From positions 6,846-32,569 of the forward strand of contig DXZR01000025.1 in the NCBI GenBank assembly GCA_019419555.1: a DNA stretch of 25,724 nucleotides. Reading direction: 5' to 3'. Made by a program: the position numbers and the translations under genes. The notes beneath the pieces were generated by a model, which worked only from the letters and a program-made list of their open reading frames with translations, was not told the origin of the DNA and did not search any database. Position 1 is the stretch's first letter; the number at the start of each line of letters is the position of its first letter. This document shows positions 7,778 through 16,222 of this stretch, piece after piece. The DNA is from Collinsella sp. GTDB taxonomy: Bacteria > Actinomycetota > Coriobacteriia > Coriobacteriales > Coriobacteriaceae.

Positions 7778-10345
7778 ATGGAGTTTTACGCAAGCTGCCC
7801 CGAGGGCTTTGAGTCCGCACTCGCCGATGAGCTTAAACGCCTCGGGCTTTCGCATGTCCGCCGCCTGAAGGGCCGCGCTACGTTTGAGGGCGAGCTTGAG
7901 CAGGGCTATCGCGCGTGCCTGTGGTCGCGCCTGGCGAGCCGCGTGTTCGTGGTAGTCGGGCGCTTTGAGGCGCAGGATGCCGATGAGCTGTACGATAGCG
8001 TTTACGACATCGCCTGGGAGAGCATCGTCCGCCCCGGCGCCACCATCGCCATCACAGCCCGCGGCGTGACCGAGCAGCTGCGCAACACGCGCTTCTCGGC
8101 CCTGCGCGCCAAGGACGCGCTGTGCGACCGCCTGGCCGAGACCACGGGACGTCGCGCCGATGTCGACGCCGCCGACCCCGATGTTCACCTACTGCTTTCG
8201 CTGCGCCAGCGCCGCGCGAGCATAAGCCTGGACCTTTCGGGCGACCCGCTGTTCAAGCGCCTGCCGCCCGCCGCGACCCGCGCCGGCGAGGGCGCGCACG
8301 TGCTGCGCCCCGACTACGCCGCCCTGGTGCTGGCGCAGGTCGGCTGGACTGCACTGTGCGAGCGCGAGCTGACGGCCGATGATTACGAAAACGAAGCGCT
8401 GCCTACGCTGATCGACGCCTCGTGCGCCGGCGGCGGTCTGCTGCTGGAGGCCGTGAATATTCTGACCGACCGCGCCCCGGGCGCCGCACGCGAGCGCTGG
8501 GGCTTTGAGGGCTGGCAGCTGCACGACGCCGCTCTGTGGGAGCAGTTGCTTACCGAGGCACGCGAGCGCGAGACGGCAGCACGCGAGCGCCAGGCACGCA
8601 TCGTGGCCGCGGATGTTGACCCCGCCGCCCGCAAGACCGCCGAGCGCATGGTCAAGTGCGCCGGCTACAAGCGCTTTGTCGATTTTTGCGCCGCCAAGTC
8701 CGCCGCCGTGCTGGACCATGCGGGCGCCGTCGCCGGCGCCGCCGTGGTCGCAGACACCACCGAGACCCCGCTTTCGCTCATGCACGACGCCATGACGCTG
8801 GTCGGTGAGCTGCGCCGCGCGCCCGAGCTTGCCGCGGCGCAGCTCGCCGCGCTCACCCGCGACGGATTGCTGGCCCGCGCGCTCCACGCCGAGCCCGAGT
8901 GCGCGATCGCCGTCATGCCCAACAACGAGGAGGCGACCGTCGAAGTCTGGCCCTCGCTCGACCACGCCGCCGCGGCGTTTGAGGCTTCGACCAGTGCGGA
9001 TGCCGAGGCCGAGGTTGCGGATGCCAACGAAGTCAACGACAACGCCGCCAACACCCCCATGCCCGAACCTGCCGCCACGCTCGACCTGGGCGACGGCAAG
9101 CCGCTGCCCGTGCTCATCCCCGAGTCGGAGCAGTTCGCCAACCGTCTGCGCAAGAACGCCCGCCTGCGTCGCAAGTGGGCCAAGCGCGAGGGCGTGAGCT
9201 GCTACCGCGTCTACGATGCCGACCTACCCGATTACTCCGCCGCCATCGACCTGTACGAGGGCTGTCCGCAGACGCCGGGCCGCTGGCTCGTCATCGCCGA
9301 ATACGCCGCGCCCAAGACCATCGACCCCGCACTGGCCCAGGCCCGCATGCTCGACATCTTGGCCATCGCACCGCGCATCCTGGATGTTCCGGCCGAGCAC
9401 GTGCACGCCAAGGCCCGCATGCGCTCACGCGGCGGCTCGCAGTACGGCAAGCAGGGCGCCGGCAAGGGCGGCTCGAGCGAGCGCGCTAACATCGCACGTC
9501 GCCGTCTGCCGCTCATCGAAGAGGGCGGCCTTACCTTTGCCGTCAACTTTGACGACTATCTGGATGTGGGCATCTTCCTGGATCACCGCGTCACCCGCAA
9601 CCTGGTGCGCGAACATGCCAAGCAGGCGCGCCGCTTCCTCAACCTGTTCGCCTACACCGGCACTGCCACCTGCTACGCAGCCGATGGCGGCGTCGAGGAG
9701 ACCGTGACGGTCGATCTTTCCAACACCTACCTGGACTGGGCCGAGCGCAATATGCGTCAGAACGGCTTTGTGGGGCCGCAGCATCACTTTGTGCGCGACG
9801 ACGTGCTCGCCTGGATTCGTGACCAGCGCCAGACGCGCAACCGCTGGGACCTGATCTTTGTCGACCCGCCCACGTTCTCGAACTCGTCCAAGATGGGCCG
9901 TCGCACCTGGGATGTCCAGCGCGACCATGTCGAGCTTTTGGCCGGCGTATCGCGCCTGCTCGCACAGGGTGGACATGCCATCTTTAGCTGCAACCTGCGT
10001 GGCTTCCGTCCCGAGACGCGCAAGCTCGCGCGCGCGGGCGTGGTGCTGGAGGACATTACGGCGCAGACCATCCCCGAGGATTTCGCGCGCAACCAGAAGG
10101 TGCATCATTGCTATATCGTGCGCCGCCTGCCCATCGAGGACGCCATGGCCGAGGTCGGCTTTAGCGCCGAGGAAATTGCCGAGCGAACCGAGGAGCTGCG
10201 TAACCCCGAGGCCCGCAAGCCTCGTGCAACGGCGCCCGCGCACGCACAGGCCGGCGACCGAGGGCCGCACGGCAACGGCAAACCCTCCCCCGCCGGCAAG
10301 CCCAAAAAGAAGAAGTTCTACGCCAGCAAGCCCAAGGGCAAATAA
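7778..10345 (+). CDS. rlmKL: RlmKL-type 23S rRNA methyltransferase with degenerate RlmL half
   Basis: An 855-residue fusion, longer than the roughly 700 residues of the E. coli protein. An N-terminal THUMP region (about 1-160) is followed by an RlmL-like domain and, from about residue 440, an RlmK-like domain. The RlmK half looks intact: LFAYTGTATCYAA near 624, VDLSNTYLDWAERN, and DPPTFSNSSKM at Asp696. It would make m7G2069 (E. coli numbering). The RlmL half is changed: motif I reads DASCAGGGLLLEA (Asp213) instead of the usual DPxCGSGT, and where the catalytic NPPY should follow there is ADTTETPLS (Asp326) in an alanine-rich stretch. The m2G2445 activity may be lost. The C-terminus is a lysine/proline-rich basic tail (about 800-855). 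GAGAGG precedes ATG 7778. It converges with kdpE across a nested hairpin. Confidence 0.9.
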   Translation: MEFYASCPEGFESALADELKRLGLSHVRRLKGRATFEGELEQGYRACLWSRLASRVFVVVGRFEAQDADELYDSVYDIAWESIVRPGATIAITARGVTEQLRNTRFSALRAKDALCDRLAETTGRRADVDAADPDVHLLLSLRQRRASISLDLSGDPLFKRLPPAATRAGEGAHVLRPDYAALVLAQVGWTALCERELTADDYENEALPTLIDASCAGGGLLLEAVNILTDRAPGAARERWGFEGWQLHDAALWEQLLTEARERETAARERQARIVAADVDPAARKTAERMVKCAGYKRFVDFCAAKSAAVLDHAGAVAGAAVVADTTETPLSLMHDAMTLVGELRRAPELAAAQLAALTRDGLLARALHAEPECAIAVMPNNEEATVEVWPSLDHAAAAFEASTSADAEAEVADANEVNDNAANTPMPEPAATLDLGDGKPLPVLIPESEQFANRLRKNARLRRKWAKREGVSCYRVYDADLPDYSAAIDLYEGCPQTPGRWLVIAEYAAPKTIDPALAQARMLDILAIAPRILDVPAEHVHAKARMRSRGGSQYGKQGAGKGGSSERANIARRRLPLIEEGGLTFAVNFDDYLDVGIFLDHRVTRNLVREHAKQARRFLNLFAYTGTATCYAADGGVEETVTVDLSNTYLDWAERNMRQNGFVGPQHHFVRDDVLAWIRDQRQTRNRWDLIFVDPPTFSNSSKMGRRTWDVQRDHVELLAGVSRLLAQGGHAIFSCNLRGFRPETRKLARAGVVLEDITAQTIPEDFARNQKVHHCYIVRRLPIEDAMAEVGFSAEEIAERTEELRNPEARKPRATAPAHAQAGDRGPHGNGKPSPAGKPKKKKFYASKPKGK

Positions 10346-10348
10346 CAA

Positions 10349-10415
10349 AGTTGCGGTGGAATACGGACTGTTTTGCCTGGAATGAGGCAAATTAAGACCG
10401 TATTTCACCGCAACT
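10349..10415. terminator. Nested hairpin between converging rlmKL and kdpE genes
   Basis: The outer arms 10349-10366 (AGTTGCGGTGGAATACGG) and 10398-10415 pair at 17 of 18 positions. Inside, TTTGCCT (10372-10378) and AGGCAAA (10385-10391) form a second stem. It begins 4 bases after the rlmKL stop codon and lies 24 bases beyond the kdpE stop. There is no T-run on either side, so a terminator or mRNA-end-protecting role is inferred from its position. Confidence 0.6.
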
Positions 10416-10439
10416 CATATTGGGATGGTGGCTGGCGAT

Positions 10440-11153
10440 CTAGCCTTGGGTGACCAATCGGTAACCGATACCCACATGCGTTTGAATATAGCGCGGATGC
10501 GCGGGGTCGGACTCGATCTTCTTGCGCAGCGTGCCCATAAAGACACGCAGGCTCGCCAGGTCGCTCTTAGTTGCCGTGCCCCAAATCTCGTGCAGGATAA
10601 ACTGGTGCGTCAGCACTTTGTCGGCGTTATGCGCCAGCAGGCACAGGAGCTTGTACTCGATCGGCGTCAGATGCAGCTCCTCGCCATCCATCGTGGCGAT
10701 GCCGGCATCAAAATCGATATGCAGCTCACCGGTATCGAACGAGCCCTCGGAGGCAACGCCGCCCGTTTGCGCATACGAGAGACGCCTGAGCGTCGTGCGA
10801 ATGCGCGCGAGCAGCTCCTCGACCGAAAACGGCTTGGTCAGGTAGTCGTCGGCGCCGGCATCGAGCGCGCGAATCTTGTCCGCGTCCTCGCTGCGCGCCG
10901 AGACCACAATGATCGGCATGCCCGACCATGTACGCACCGACTCCACCACCTTGACGCCGTCCATATCGGGCAGGCCCAAATCGAGAAGCACGATGCTCGG
11001 CGTCTGCGATGAGGCGGCGGCGATGGCGGCATGGGCGGTCTCCACGGCCATATGACGCAAGCCGTGCGCCTCGAGCGCAGCAACGATAAGGTTGCGAACA
11101 GCTGGGTCGTCCTCAACGACCAAGATGAGCGGTTTTACGGCAGAGTTCGGCAC
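10440..11153 (-). CDS. kdpE: KdpE-like OmpR-family response regulator
   Basis: A 237-residue response regulator. The receiver domain has the acidic pocket VVEDDPAV, the phosphoacceptor Asp58 in LLDLGLPDMDG and the conserved Lys107 in LTKPFS. The winged-helix domain has LTPIEYKLLCLLAHNADKVL and LRVFMGTLRKKIE, ending in GIGYRLV. The last half is very like KdpE, which controls potassium uptake. The start is GTG 11153, with AAGGAG 10 bases upstream; it begins 4 bases after the stop codon of the kinase gene, so the two are co-translated. The partner KdpD-like kinase and kup lie directly upstream on the same strand, but no kdpFABC is in the window, so its target here may be kup. That last point is inference. 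Confidence 0.9.
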   Translation of the reverse strand: MPNSAVKPLILVVEDDPAVRNLIVAALEAHGLRHMAVETAHAAIAAASSQTPSIVLLDLGLPDMDGVKVVESVRTWSGMPIIVVSARSEDADKIRALDAGADDYLTKPFSVEELLARIRTTLRRLSYAQTGGVASEGSFDTGELHIDFDAGIATMDGEELHLTPIEYKLLCLLAHNADKVLTHQFILHEIWGTATKSDLASLRVFMGTLRKKIESDPAHPRYIQTHVGIGYRLVTQG

Positions 11154-11157
11154 GGCG

Positions 11158-12783
11158 CTACTCCTTATCAAACGAAACGTCAGCGACGGGAAGCTCAATC
11201 GTAAAGACCGAGCCGTGCGGGTCCGCCGCGGCAACCTCTATGCTACCGCCATGCGCTAACGCAATGGAGCGGCAGAGCGAAAGTCCCAGGCCCACGCTGC
11301 GGTGGCTGTCGGCCAAACCGTGGTTGGCGGTGTAGAACGACTCAAAGATCCGCTCGCGATCCTCGGGCGCGATGCCCGGGCCGTCATCGGCCACTGAGCA
11401 CGTCACGTGCCCATCGTCAACGCCAATCGAAATCACGATATGCGAGCCTGCGGGCGTATAGGTGATGGCATTGTTCACCAGATTGACCACCAGCTGCACC
11501 ATCAGGCGCGCATCGACGTTAACGAGCGCCGGCTCGTCGCACGCCACCACCTTAAGGTCGTGCTCGCGCACGGCCGGACTTACGTGGCGCAGCGCCTCCT
11601 CGACGATATCATCCATGAGCTCGAGCGTAGTCGACAGATGCATGCCGCCGCCCTCGAGCTTGGTGATGGCGAGCAGGTTCTCGACGGTAGCGTTGAGCCA
11701 TTGCGCATCCGAGCGAATGGACAGGAGCAGGCCGCGGCGCGTCTGGGCGTCGAGCACGGCGGTGCCGGTCGAGCCCTGGTCGAGCAGCACGTCGGCATTA
11801 CCCGAAATACTGGTGAGCGGTGTGCGCAGGTCGTGCGAGATGGAGCGCAGCAGGTTGGCGCGCAGCTGCTCGTTTTTGGCGAGCACCGCCGCCTCCTCGC
11901 GGGCCTCCATGGCGCGGGCGCGATCGAGTGCCAGCTCGCCTTCGCTCACGATGGCATCGGCAAGTGTCCGTTCCTCGTGCGTCAGCACGTCGGGCTCGGC
12001 AACGATAGCCAGCACGCCCACCACCGAGGCGGGGTCGCCCGAGCGCACGAAGCCGTCGCCCGAGCGCACAGTCAGGTATATACCGTAGAACGCCGAGCCG
12101 CCAAACGTGGCGTCGAGCGGCATCCCCACATAGGCGGACGCCGAGAGCCGCGGCGGCATCTGCGGCGCCAGCTCGTGCACCGGGGCGGCATCGCCCACGG
12201 CCGTGTACGTCGCACGCGGCAGCAGGTCATCGCCCTCGGCGTCGGCGCTGTACCACACGACCGGACAGCCCGAAAGACGCGCAAGCTGCGTGGCCATGGC
12301 GTGAACGATCTGATGCTGATCGGCGCACCGCTGCAGCATGCGGTTGGTCTCGAGCACCATATGCGTGCGGCGGTCGCTGGCGGCAGCCTGTGCCAAGGCG
12401 CGGCGCAGGGCCAACGCAATCGAGCTCGACACAAGCGAAACCACGAACATGATGAAGAACATGCCGGGATAGCCGCGGTCGATAAGCGACAGCGAGTAGC
12501 GCGGGTCGACAAACAAAAAGTTGTAGAGCGCCACGGCGGCAGCCGAGCTCAGCAAGCAATACAGGCGACTCCAGGTAAAGAATGCGCACAGCTGAACGGC
12601 GAACACATAGACGATCATGATGCTCGGCGCGAGACCCGGATGGTCGAGCAGCGCGCCCACAATCGTCGCCGCGACCAGCAGCCCCACCGATACGCAGGCG
12701 TCATACAGAGGAGTGCGGCGCGTCAGCGTTGTGCGCCGCCACCAAAAACTATCGGCAATATCGCCGTCCGTACGAACGTCCAT
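11158..12783 (-). CDS. KdpD-like sensor histidine kinase lacking the N-terminal KdpD domain
   Basis: A 541-residue membrane kinase. About residues 25-135 form a DUF4118 four-helix sensor with the typical NFLFVDPRYSL. A GAF-like region covers about 150-290. The HisKA domain has the phosphorylated His317 in SISHDLRTPLTSISG. The ATPase domain (about 415-535) has NLVNNAITYTP, DDGPGIAPEDRERIFESF and GLGLSLCRSIALAHGG. Full KdpD is about 900 residues because it begins with a KdpD/USP cytoplasmic part with a Walker motif; that whole part is missing. It would sense a membrane or ionic signal and phosphorylate the KdpE-like regulator whose gene follows by 4 bases. ATG 12783 has only a distant GAGG, so the start is slightly uncertain. 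A T-rich-tailed hairpin lies just upstream. Confidence 0.9.
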   Translation of the reverse strand: MDVRTDGDIADSFWWRRTTLTRRTPLYDACVSVGLLVAATIVGALLDHPGLAPSIMIVYVFAVQLCAFFTWSRLYCLLSSAAAVALYNFLFVDPRYSLSLIDRGYPGMFFIMFVVSLVSSSIALALRRALAQAAASDRRTHMVLETNRMLQRCADQHQIVHAMATQLARLSGCPVVWYSADAEGDDLLPRATYTAVGDAAPVHELAPQMPPRLSASAYVGMPLDATFGGSAFYGIYLTVRSGDGFVRSGDPASVVGVLAIVAEPDVLTHEERTLADAIVSEGELALDRARAMEAREEAAVLAKNEQLRANLLRSISHDLRTPLTSISGNADVLLDQGSTGTAVLDAQTRRGLLLSIRSDAQWLNATVENLLAITKLEGGGMHLSTTLELMDDIVEEALRHVSPAVREHDLKVVACDEPALVNVDARLMVQLVVNLVNNAITYTPAGSHIVISIGVDDGHVTCSVADDGPGIAPEDRERIFESFYTANHGLADSHRSVGLGLSLCRSIALAHGGSIEVAAADPHGSVFTIELPVADVSFDKE

Positions 12784-12805
12784 CAGCGTCCCGCCCCTCT
12801 CTCAA

Positions 12806-12865
12806 AAACAAAAACCACCACAAAGGGGACAGGCACCCTTGTGGTGGTTTCCCCTTGTGGTGGTT
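12806..12865 (-). terminator. Hairpin with duplicated arm and T-rich tail (family A copy 2)
   Basis: On the minus strand two copies of an AACCACCACAAGGG-like arm are followed by a single complementary arm, then by TTTTTGTTTTTG. The perfect 12-bp outer stem is 12812-12823 with 12839-12850, and the second arm copy is 12851-12865. The T-rich tail makes it a good intrinsic terminator between the 64-residue protein gene and the kinase gene. The core resembles the hairpins at 1933 and 15311. Confidence 0.75.
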
Positions 12866-12896
12866 CCAAGTGTAAAGCCTTTGCAACCTGCGGTCG

Positions 12897-13091
12897 TTAG
12901 ACAAACAGCACGTGCGCGAGCAGTGCGCACACGCACGCCGCGACAAGCACCGTCACCACGATCGAAATCACGCGATCGGCCATGTCCATGTTGGCACGAT
13001 TCGTAAAGAACCGATCTTCGGCGGCATCGGCGCGTGCCTCACGCACCATCTCGGCAGCAAGATCGCAACCGTCAAGCACCTTTGCATCCAT
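12897..13091 (-). CDS. Small single-pass membrane protein, 64 residues
   Basis: I do not recognise the family. The N-terminal 40 residues are acidic and helical (DLAAEMVREARADAAEDRFF), followed by one strongly hydrophobic stretch at the C-terminus (ISIVVTVLVAACVCALLAHV). It therefore looks like a tail-anchored or single-pass inner-membrane protein. The start at 13091 is supported by GGGAGG 5 bases upstream. It begins 69 bases after the kup stop codon on the same strand, so it is probably co-transcribed with kup and might modulate or accompany it. Codon use is like that of the neighbours, which supports its being real. The strongest alternative is a chance frame, which I think unlikely given the ribosome site and the membrane segment. 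Confidence 0.7.
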   Translation of the reverse strand: MDAKVLDGCDLAAEMVREARADAAEDRFFTNRANMDMADRVISIVVTVLVAACVCALLAHVLFV

Positions 13092-13160
13092 GGTTTCCTC
13101 CCAGGACTCAATCCCCATCAATACAAGCCCGCCCGTTCGCAGACAAACCTCGAGCGTCGA

Positions 13161-15188
13161 CTACGGGCGCTCGTTGGGGGCCAGGCGCTGCATCTTGTTC
13201 ACGGCTTTGAACTTGGTGAACAGCGGCACGTACTCAAAGCTCACGTTGGAGTTCTCCAGGCCGTACCAACGCGCAGGCGTGCCGGCGGCGCGACGGATGA
13301 TGTACTTGAGCGTGATGGCCGTACGCTCGCTGGGCTCCACATCGCTTTCGGGCGCCAGAAGCTTACGGATCAGGACGAACTTGAACGTGCCGATGTTACC
13401 CGGATCCTTGTAGACCGAGTAGTCATGCGTCTGCGGCGGCAACTCGCCGGTGGCAGCCAGGTCCTGAACAACCTGACGCAGGTAGGCATTGACGCGCTGG
13501 TTGATCTTGTAGCCCAGGTACAGATGCACGCGGAACACGTAGTCGGTGCCGAACGTCTCGACCGAATAGGCAAAGGTGTGCGGTTCGTCCATGGTCTCGA
13601 CATTCACAAACCACCAGGCGCGGGCGCGCTTGGGATGCTTGTCCAAGATCGAATAGACGATATCGCGGTCGATGTAGTCGGTATGGGTGTCCTTGGTCAG
13701 GTACACGACGTTGTCGCTCATGCGCTCGTAACGGTCGTCGTCGCGCAGGCGCTTGAGCTGCGGCAGGTAGCTGCGCAGCGGCAGCAGCGTAAACTGGCGC
13801 TGCTCGACCGCCGTGCCGTTGTACCAGCACACCATAATGCCCATGATGAGCATGGCCATCAAAATGGTGAAATAGCCACCGTGGAAGAACTTGGTGAGCG
13901 AGCTCACGAAGAAGAAGCCTTCGAGCAAAAGGAAGAAGGCCGCGAAGATCCACGGAGCAACCTTGAGCTTGCGCTCCTCGTGCAGGTAGAAGAAGAGCAG
14001 CAGCGTGGTGCACATCATAGTCAGCGTAATGGCAAGGCCGTAGGCGGCTTCCATATGCGCCGAGTTCTGGAACAGCAGCACCACGATGACGCAGCCCACG
14101 AGCATGACGTTGTTGACCATGGGGATGTAGAGCTGGCCCTTGGTCTCGGCAGGGTAGAAGACCTGCATGTGCGGCATAAGGTCCAAACGGCTGGCCTCGG
14201 ACACCAGCGAGAATGCGCCGGTGATGAGCGCCTGCGAGGCGATGATGGCCGCAACGGTGGAAAGGCCTACGGCAAACGGGCGCAGGCCCGGGGCGAGCAT
14301 CTGGTAGAACGGGTTGAGGTCGGCAATGCCCATGAGCTCGGGGTTGGCAGCGTTGTTCATAAGCCAAGCGCCCTGGCCCATATAGGAAAGCAGCAGGCAG
14401 CACTTAACGAACGGCCAGGTGGCGTAGATGTTGCCGCGGCCGACGTGGCCCATGTCGGAGTAGAGCGCCTCGGCACCGGTGGTGGCGAGGAAGCAGCTGC
14501 CCAGAATCATGATACCCGCGTGGTTGTTGGGGCTCAGCAAAAAGGCGATGCCGCGCACCGGGTTGAGGCACAGCAGCACGGCGGGGTGCTGGAAGACAAA
14601 AAACAGACCCGTGCCGCCCAGGAACAGGAACCACAGCGTCATGATGGGGCCAAAGGCGTGACCGATCTTGGCCGTACCGATGCGTTGCACCAAAAAGAGC
14701 GCGATGATGATGGCGAGCGTAATGGCGACGACGCGGCCCTGGTCATCGCCCAGCACGGCATGGACCGCCGGGATGGTGCGCAGGCCCTCGATGGCCGTGG
14801 TAACGGTAACGGCCGGCGTCAGGATGCCGTCGGCGAGCAGCGCGGCGCCACCCAGCATGGCGGGGATGATAAGCCACTTGCCACAGCGCTTGACCAGGCT
14901 GTACAGGGCAAAGATGCCGCCCTCACCATGGTTATCGGCGCGCAGCGAGATGAGCACATACTTGATGGTGGTCAGCAGCGTGACCGTCCACACGACAAGG
15001 GAGAGCGCGCCAAGCACGAACTCCTCCGTCACGCTTCCGATGCCGCCGTTGCCGGCAACGAGCGCCTTGGTTACATACATAGGGCTGGTGCCGATATCGC
15101 CGTACACCACGCCCAGCGTGACGAGCATCGCCGAGATGCTCACAGGAATCGCAGCGTGCGAGGCTGCCTCCTTGGCCTTTTGTTCCAT
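13161..15188 (-). CDS. kup: Kup low-affinity potassium transporter
   Basis: A 675-residue protein of the KUP/HAK/KT family (E. coli Kup is 622). It has the diagnostic N-terminal LGVVYGDIGTSPMYV near residue 30, about 12 hydrophobic helices over the first 440 residues, and a hydrophilic C-terminal cytoplasmic domain of about 200 residues (RVHLYLGYKINQRVNAYLRQ). Kup imports K+ with H+ across the inner membrane. ATG 15188 is chosen because GGGAGG lies 10 bases upstream; an in-frame TTG at 15206 overlaps that ribosome site. A TATAAT is found 36 bases upstream on the minus strand. Downstream on the same strand are a small membrane protein and the KdpD/KdpE-like pair, giving an unusual linkage of Kup with Kdp-type regulators. 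Confidence 0.96.
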   Translation of the reverse strand: MEQKAKEAASHAAIPVSISAMLVTLGVVYGDIGTSPMYVTKALVAGNGGIGSVTEEFVLGALSLVVWTVTLLTTIKYVLISLRADNHGEGGIFALYSLVKRCGKWLIIPAMLGGAALLADGILTPAVTVTTAIEGLRTIPAVHAVLGDDQGRVVAITLAIIIALFLVQRIGTAKIGHAFGPIMTLWFLFLGGTGLFFVFQHPAVLLCLNPVRGIAFLLSPNNHAGIMILGSCFLATTGAEALYSDMGHVGRGNIYATWPFVKCCLLLSYMGQGAWLMNNAANPELMGIADLNPFYQMLAPGLRPFAVGLSTVAAIIASQALITGAFSLVSEASRLDLMPHMQVFYPAETKGQLYIPMVNNVMLVGCVIVVLLFQNSAHMEAAYGLAITLTMMCTTLLLFFYLHEERKLKVAPWIFAAFFLLLEGFFFVSSLTKFFHGGYFTILMAMLIMGIMVCWYNGTAVEQRQFTLLPLRSYLPQLKRLRDDDRYERMSDNVVYLTKDTHTDYIDRDIVYSILDKHPKRARAWWFVNVETMDEPHTFAYSVETFGTDYVFRVHLYLGYKINQRVNAYLRQVVQDLAATGELPPQTHDYSVYKDPGNIGTFKFVLIRKLLAPESDVEPSERTAITLKYIIRRAAGTPARWYGLENSNVSFEYVPLFTKFKAVNKMQRLAPNERP

Positions 15189-15223
15189 AAGCCGGTTTCC
15201 TCCCAACTTTAATGTTCGAAGGG

Positions 15224-15229
15224 ATTATA
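15224..15229 (-). promoter_or_regulatory. Candidate -10 box for kup
   Basis: TATAAT on the minus strand, 36 bases before the kup ATG. The -35 region is not close to consensus. A leader of about 30 bases would leave no room for a ydaO-type c-di-AMP riboswitch. Confidence 0.5.
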
Positions 15230-15310
15230 GGCAATCGGCCCATGTTTTAATGCACTGTTTTCCCAGCTAGATAAAGATTTATACAGTCTTTAGGCTACCG
15301 CGGCGATATG

Positions 15311-15345
15311 GAATGTAACAAAGGGACTGTCCCCTTGTCACATTC
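15311..15345 (-). repeat. Hairpin immediately after the nitroreductase gene (family A copy 3)
   Basis: The outer arms GAATGTAACAAAGGG (15311-15325) and 15331-15345 pair at 13 of 15 positions around an ACTGT loop. It lies 1 base beyond the nitroreductase stop codon. No T-run follows. The core matches the hairpins at 1933 and 12812, while the outer stem differs. Confidence 0.75.
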
Positions 15346-15346
15346 G

Positions 15347-16222
15347 TCATTTTCCAAGCCAGTTTTTGAACCACCATTCCATGGAGCGGCTCATCTCGGC
15401 CATAAAGGGACTCGTGTGCTTGCGGGTGTAGATATCCACCACGCGCTCGCCTACCTCGCGGGCATGCGGACGGAACATCGCGTCCATCTCGGCCACCTGC
15501 GCGTCCATGGTCGCAGCATCGGCGCGGCAGTAGCGCTCCTCGTGCACCAGGTTCACCACGGGATGCGCAATAGCCGGGCGCTCCTTGCGGGGCGTGCCGA
15601 TGATGAGCATCGATAGCGGCATGGTATAGGGCGGCAGATCGAGCAGCTCGGCAACTTCCTCGGCATTCTCGACGATATCACCGATATAGCAGCTCCCCAG
15701 GCCCAGGGCCTCGGCGGCAACCACGGCGTTTTGCGCGGCGATCACGGCATCCTGAGCCGCGATGGCAAAGTCGCCCAAACCCGGCGCGCGGCGGGGCGCC
15801 TTGCCCGTGCGCTCGACAAACTCGGGCTCAAAGCAGCCCACGTGCTCAAACAGATCGATCCACTTGGCATAATCGACCACAAATATTAGTGCCCAGGGCG
15901 CCTTGGCGATCATGGGCTGGTGGTCGCACAGGTCGGCCAGATGGTCCAGCGTAGCCTGTTCGCGGATGCTCACGATGGAATACATCATCATGGCGCCTGC
16001 CGACGGCGCACGGCTCGCCGCGTGCAGAATCGCTGCCCGCTGCTCGTCGGTCACCGCCACGGGGCGACCGTCGTCATCGCGCGCGAAGGCACGCGTAGAC
16101 GAGCGATGCTCCAAGATGTCCAGCACCGCATTGCCCGTAGTCTCGACCGGATAACCGTTCGTATCCACGCCCGCAGCTCCGCCGCAGTACTCGGCACCCG
16201 TCATACAAACCTGCTCGCCCAT
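15347..16222 (-). CDS. Nitroreductase-family FMN oxidoreductase
   Basis: A 291-residue protein of the nitroreductase superfamily. After about 35 extra N-terminal residues comes the FMN-binding start (ILEHRSSTRAFARD). ASRAPSAGAMMMYSIVSI follows, then the GLGSCYIGDIVENAEEVAELL region and PLSMLIIGTPRKE, which close the flavin site. The C-terminal 70 residues (about 220-291) are an extension rich in Met, Glu and Trp, with no motif I recognise. Members are cytoplasmic flavoenzymes that reduce nitro groups, quinones or other acceptors with NAD(P)H. ATG 16222 has GAGG 8 bases upstream. It is divergent from the LtaS-family gene and tandem with kup, with a palindromic hairpin at its end. The physiological substrate is not readable. 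Confidence 0.9.
   Translation of the reverse strand: MGEQVCMTGAEYCGGAAGVDTNGYPVETTGNAVLDILEHRSSTRAFARDDDGRPVAVTDEQRAAILHAASRAPSAGAMMMYSIVSIREQATLDHLADLCDHQPMIAKAPWALIFVVDYAKWIDLFEHVGCFEPEFVERTGKAPRRAPGLGDFAIAAQDAVIAAQNAVVAAEALGLGSCYIGDIVENAEEVAELLDLPPYTMPLSMLIIGTPRKERPAIAHPVVNLVHEERYCRADAATMDAQVAEMDAMFRPHAREVGERVVDIYTRKHTSPFMAEMSRSMEWWFKNWLGK

Noticed and set aside
12912..15212. A 766-codon open frame opposite kup, and similar long frames opposite the ABC and LtaS-family genes
   Set aside because: These are antisense shadows produced by GC-biased third codon positions; their translations are Arg/His/Gly/Asp-rich and lack motifs.
15189..15310. A c-di-AMP (ydaO-type) riboswitch before kup
   Set aside because: The leader is too short and I see none of the conserved riboswitch blocks; a TATAAT lies only 36 bases before the start codon.
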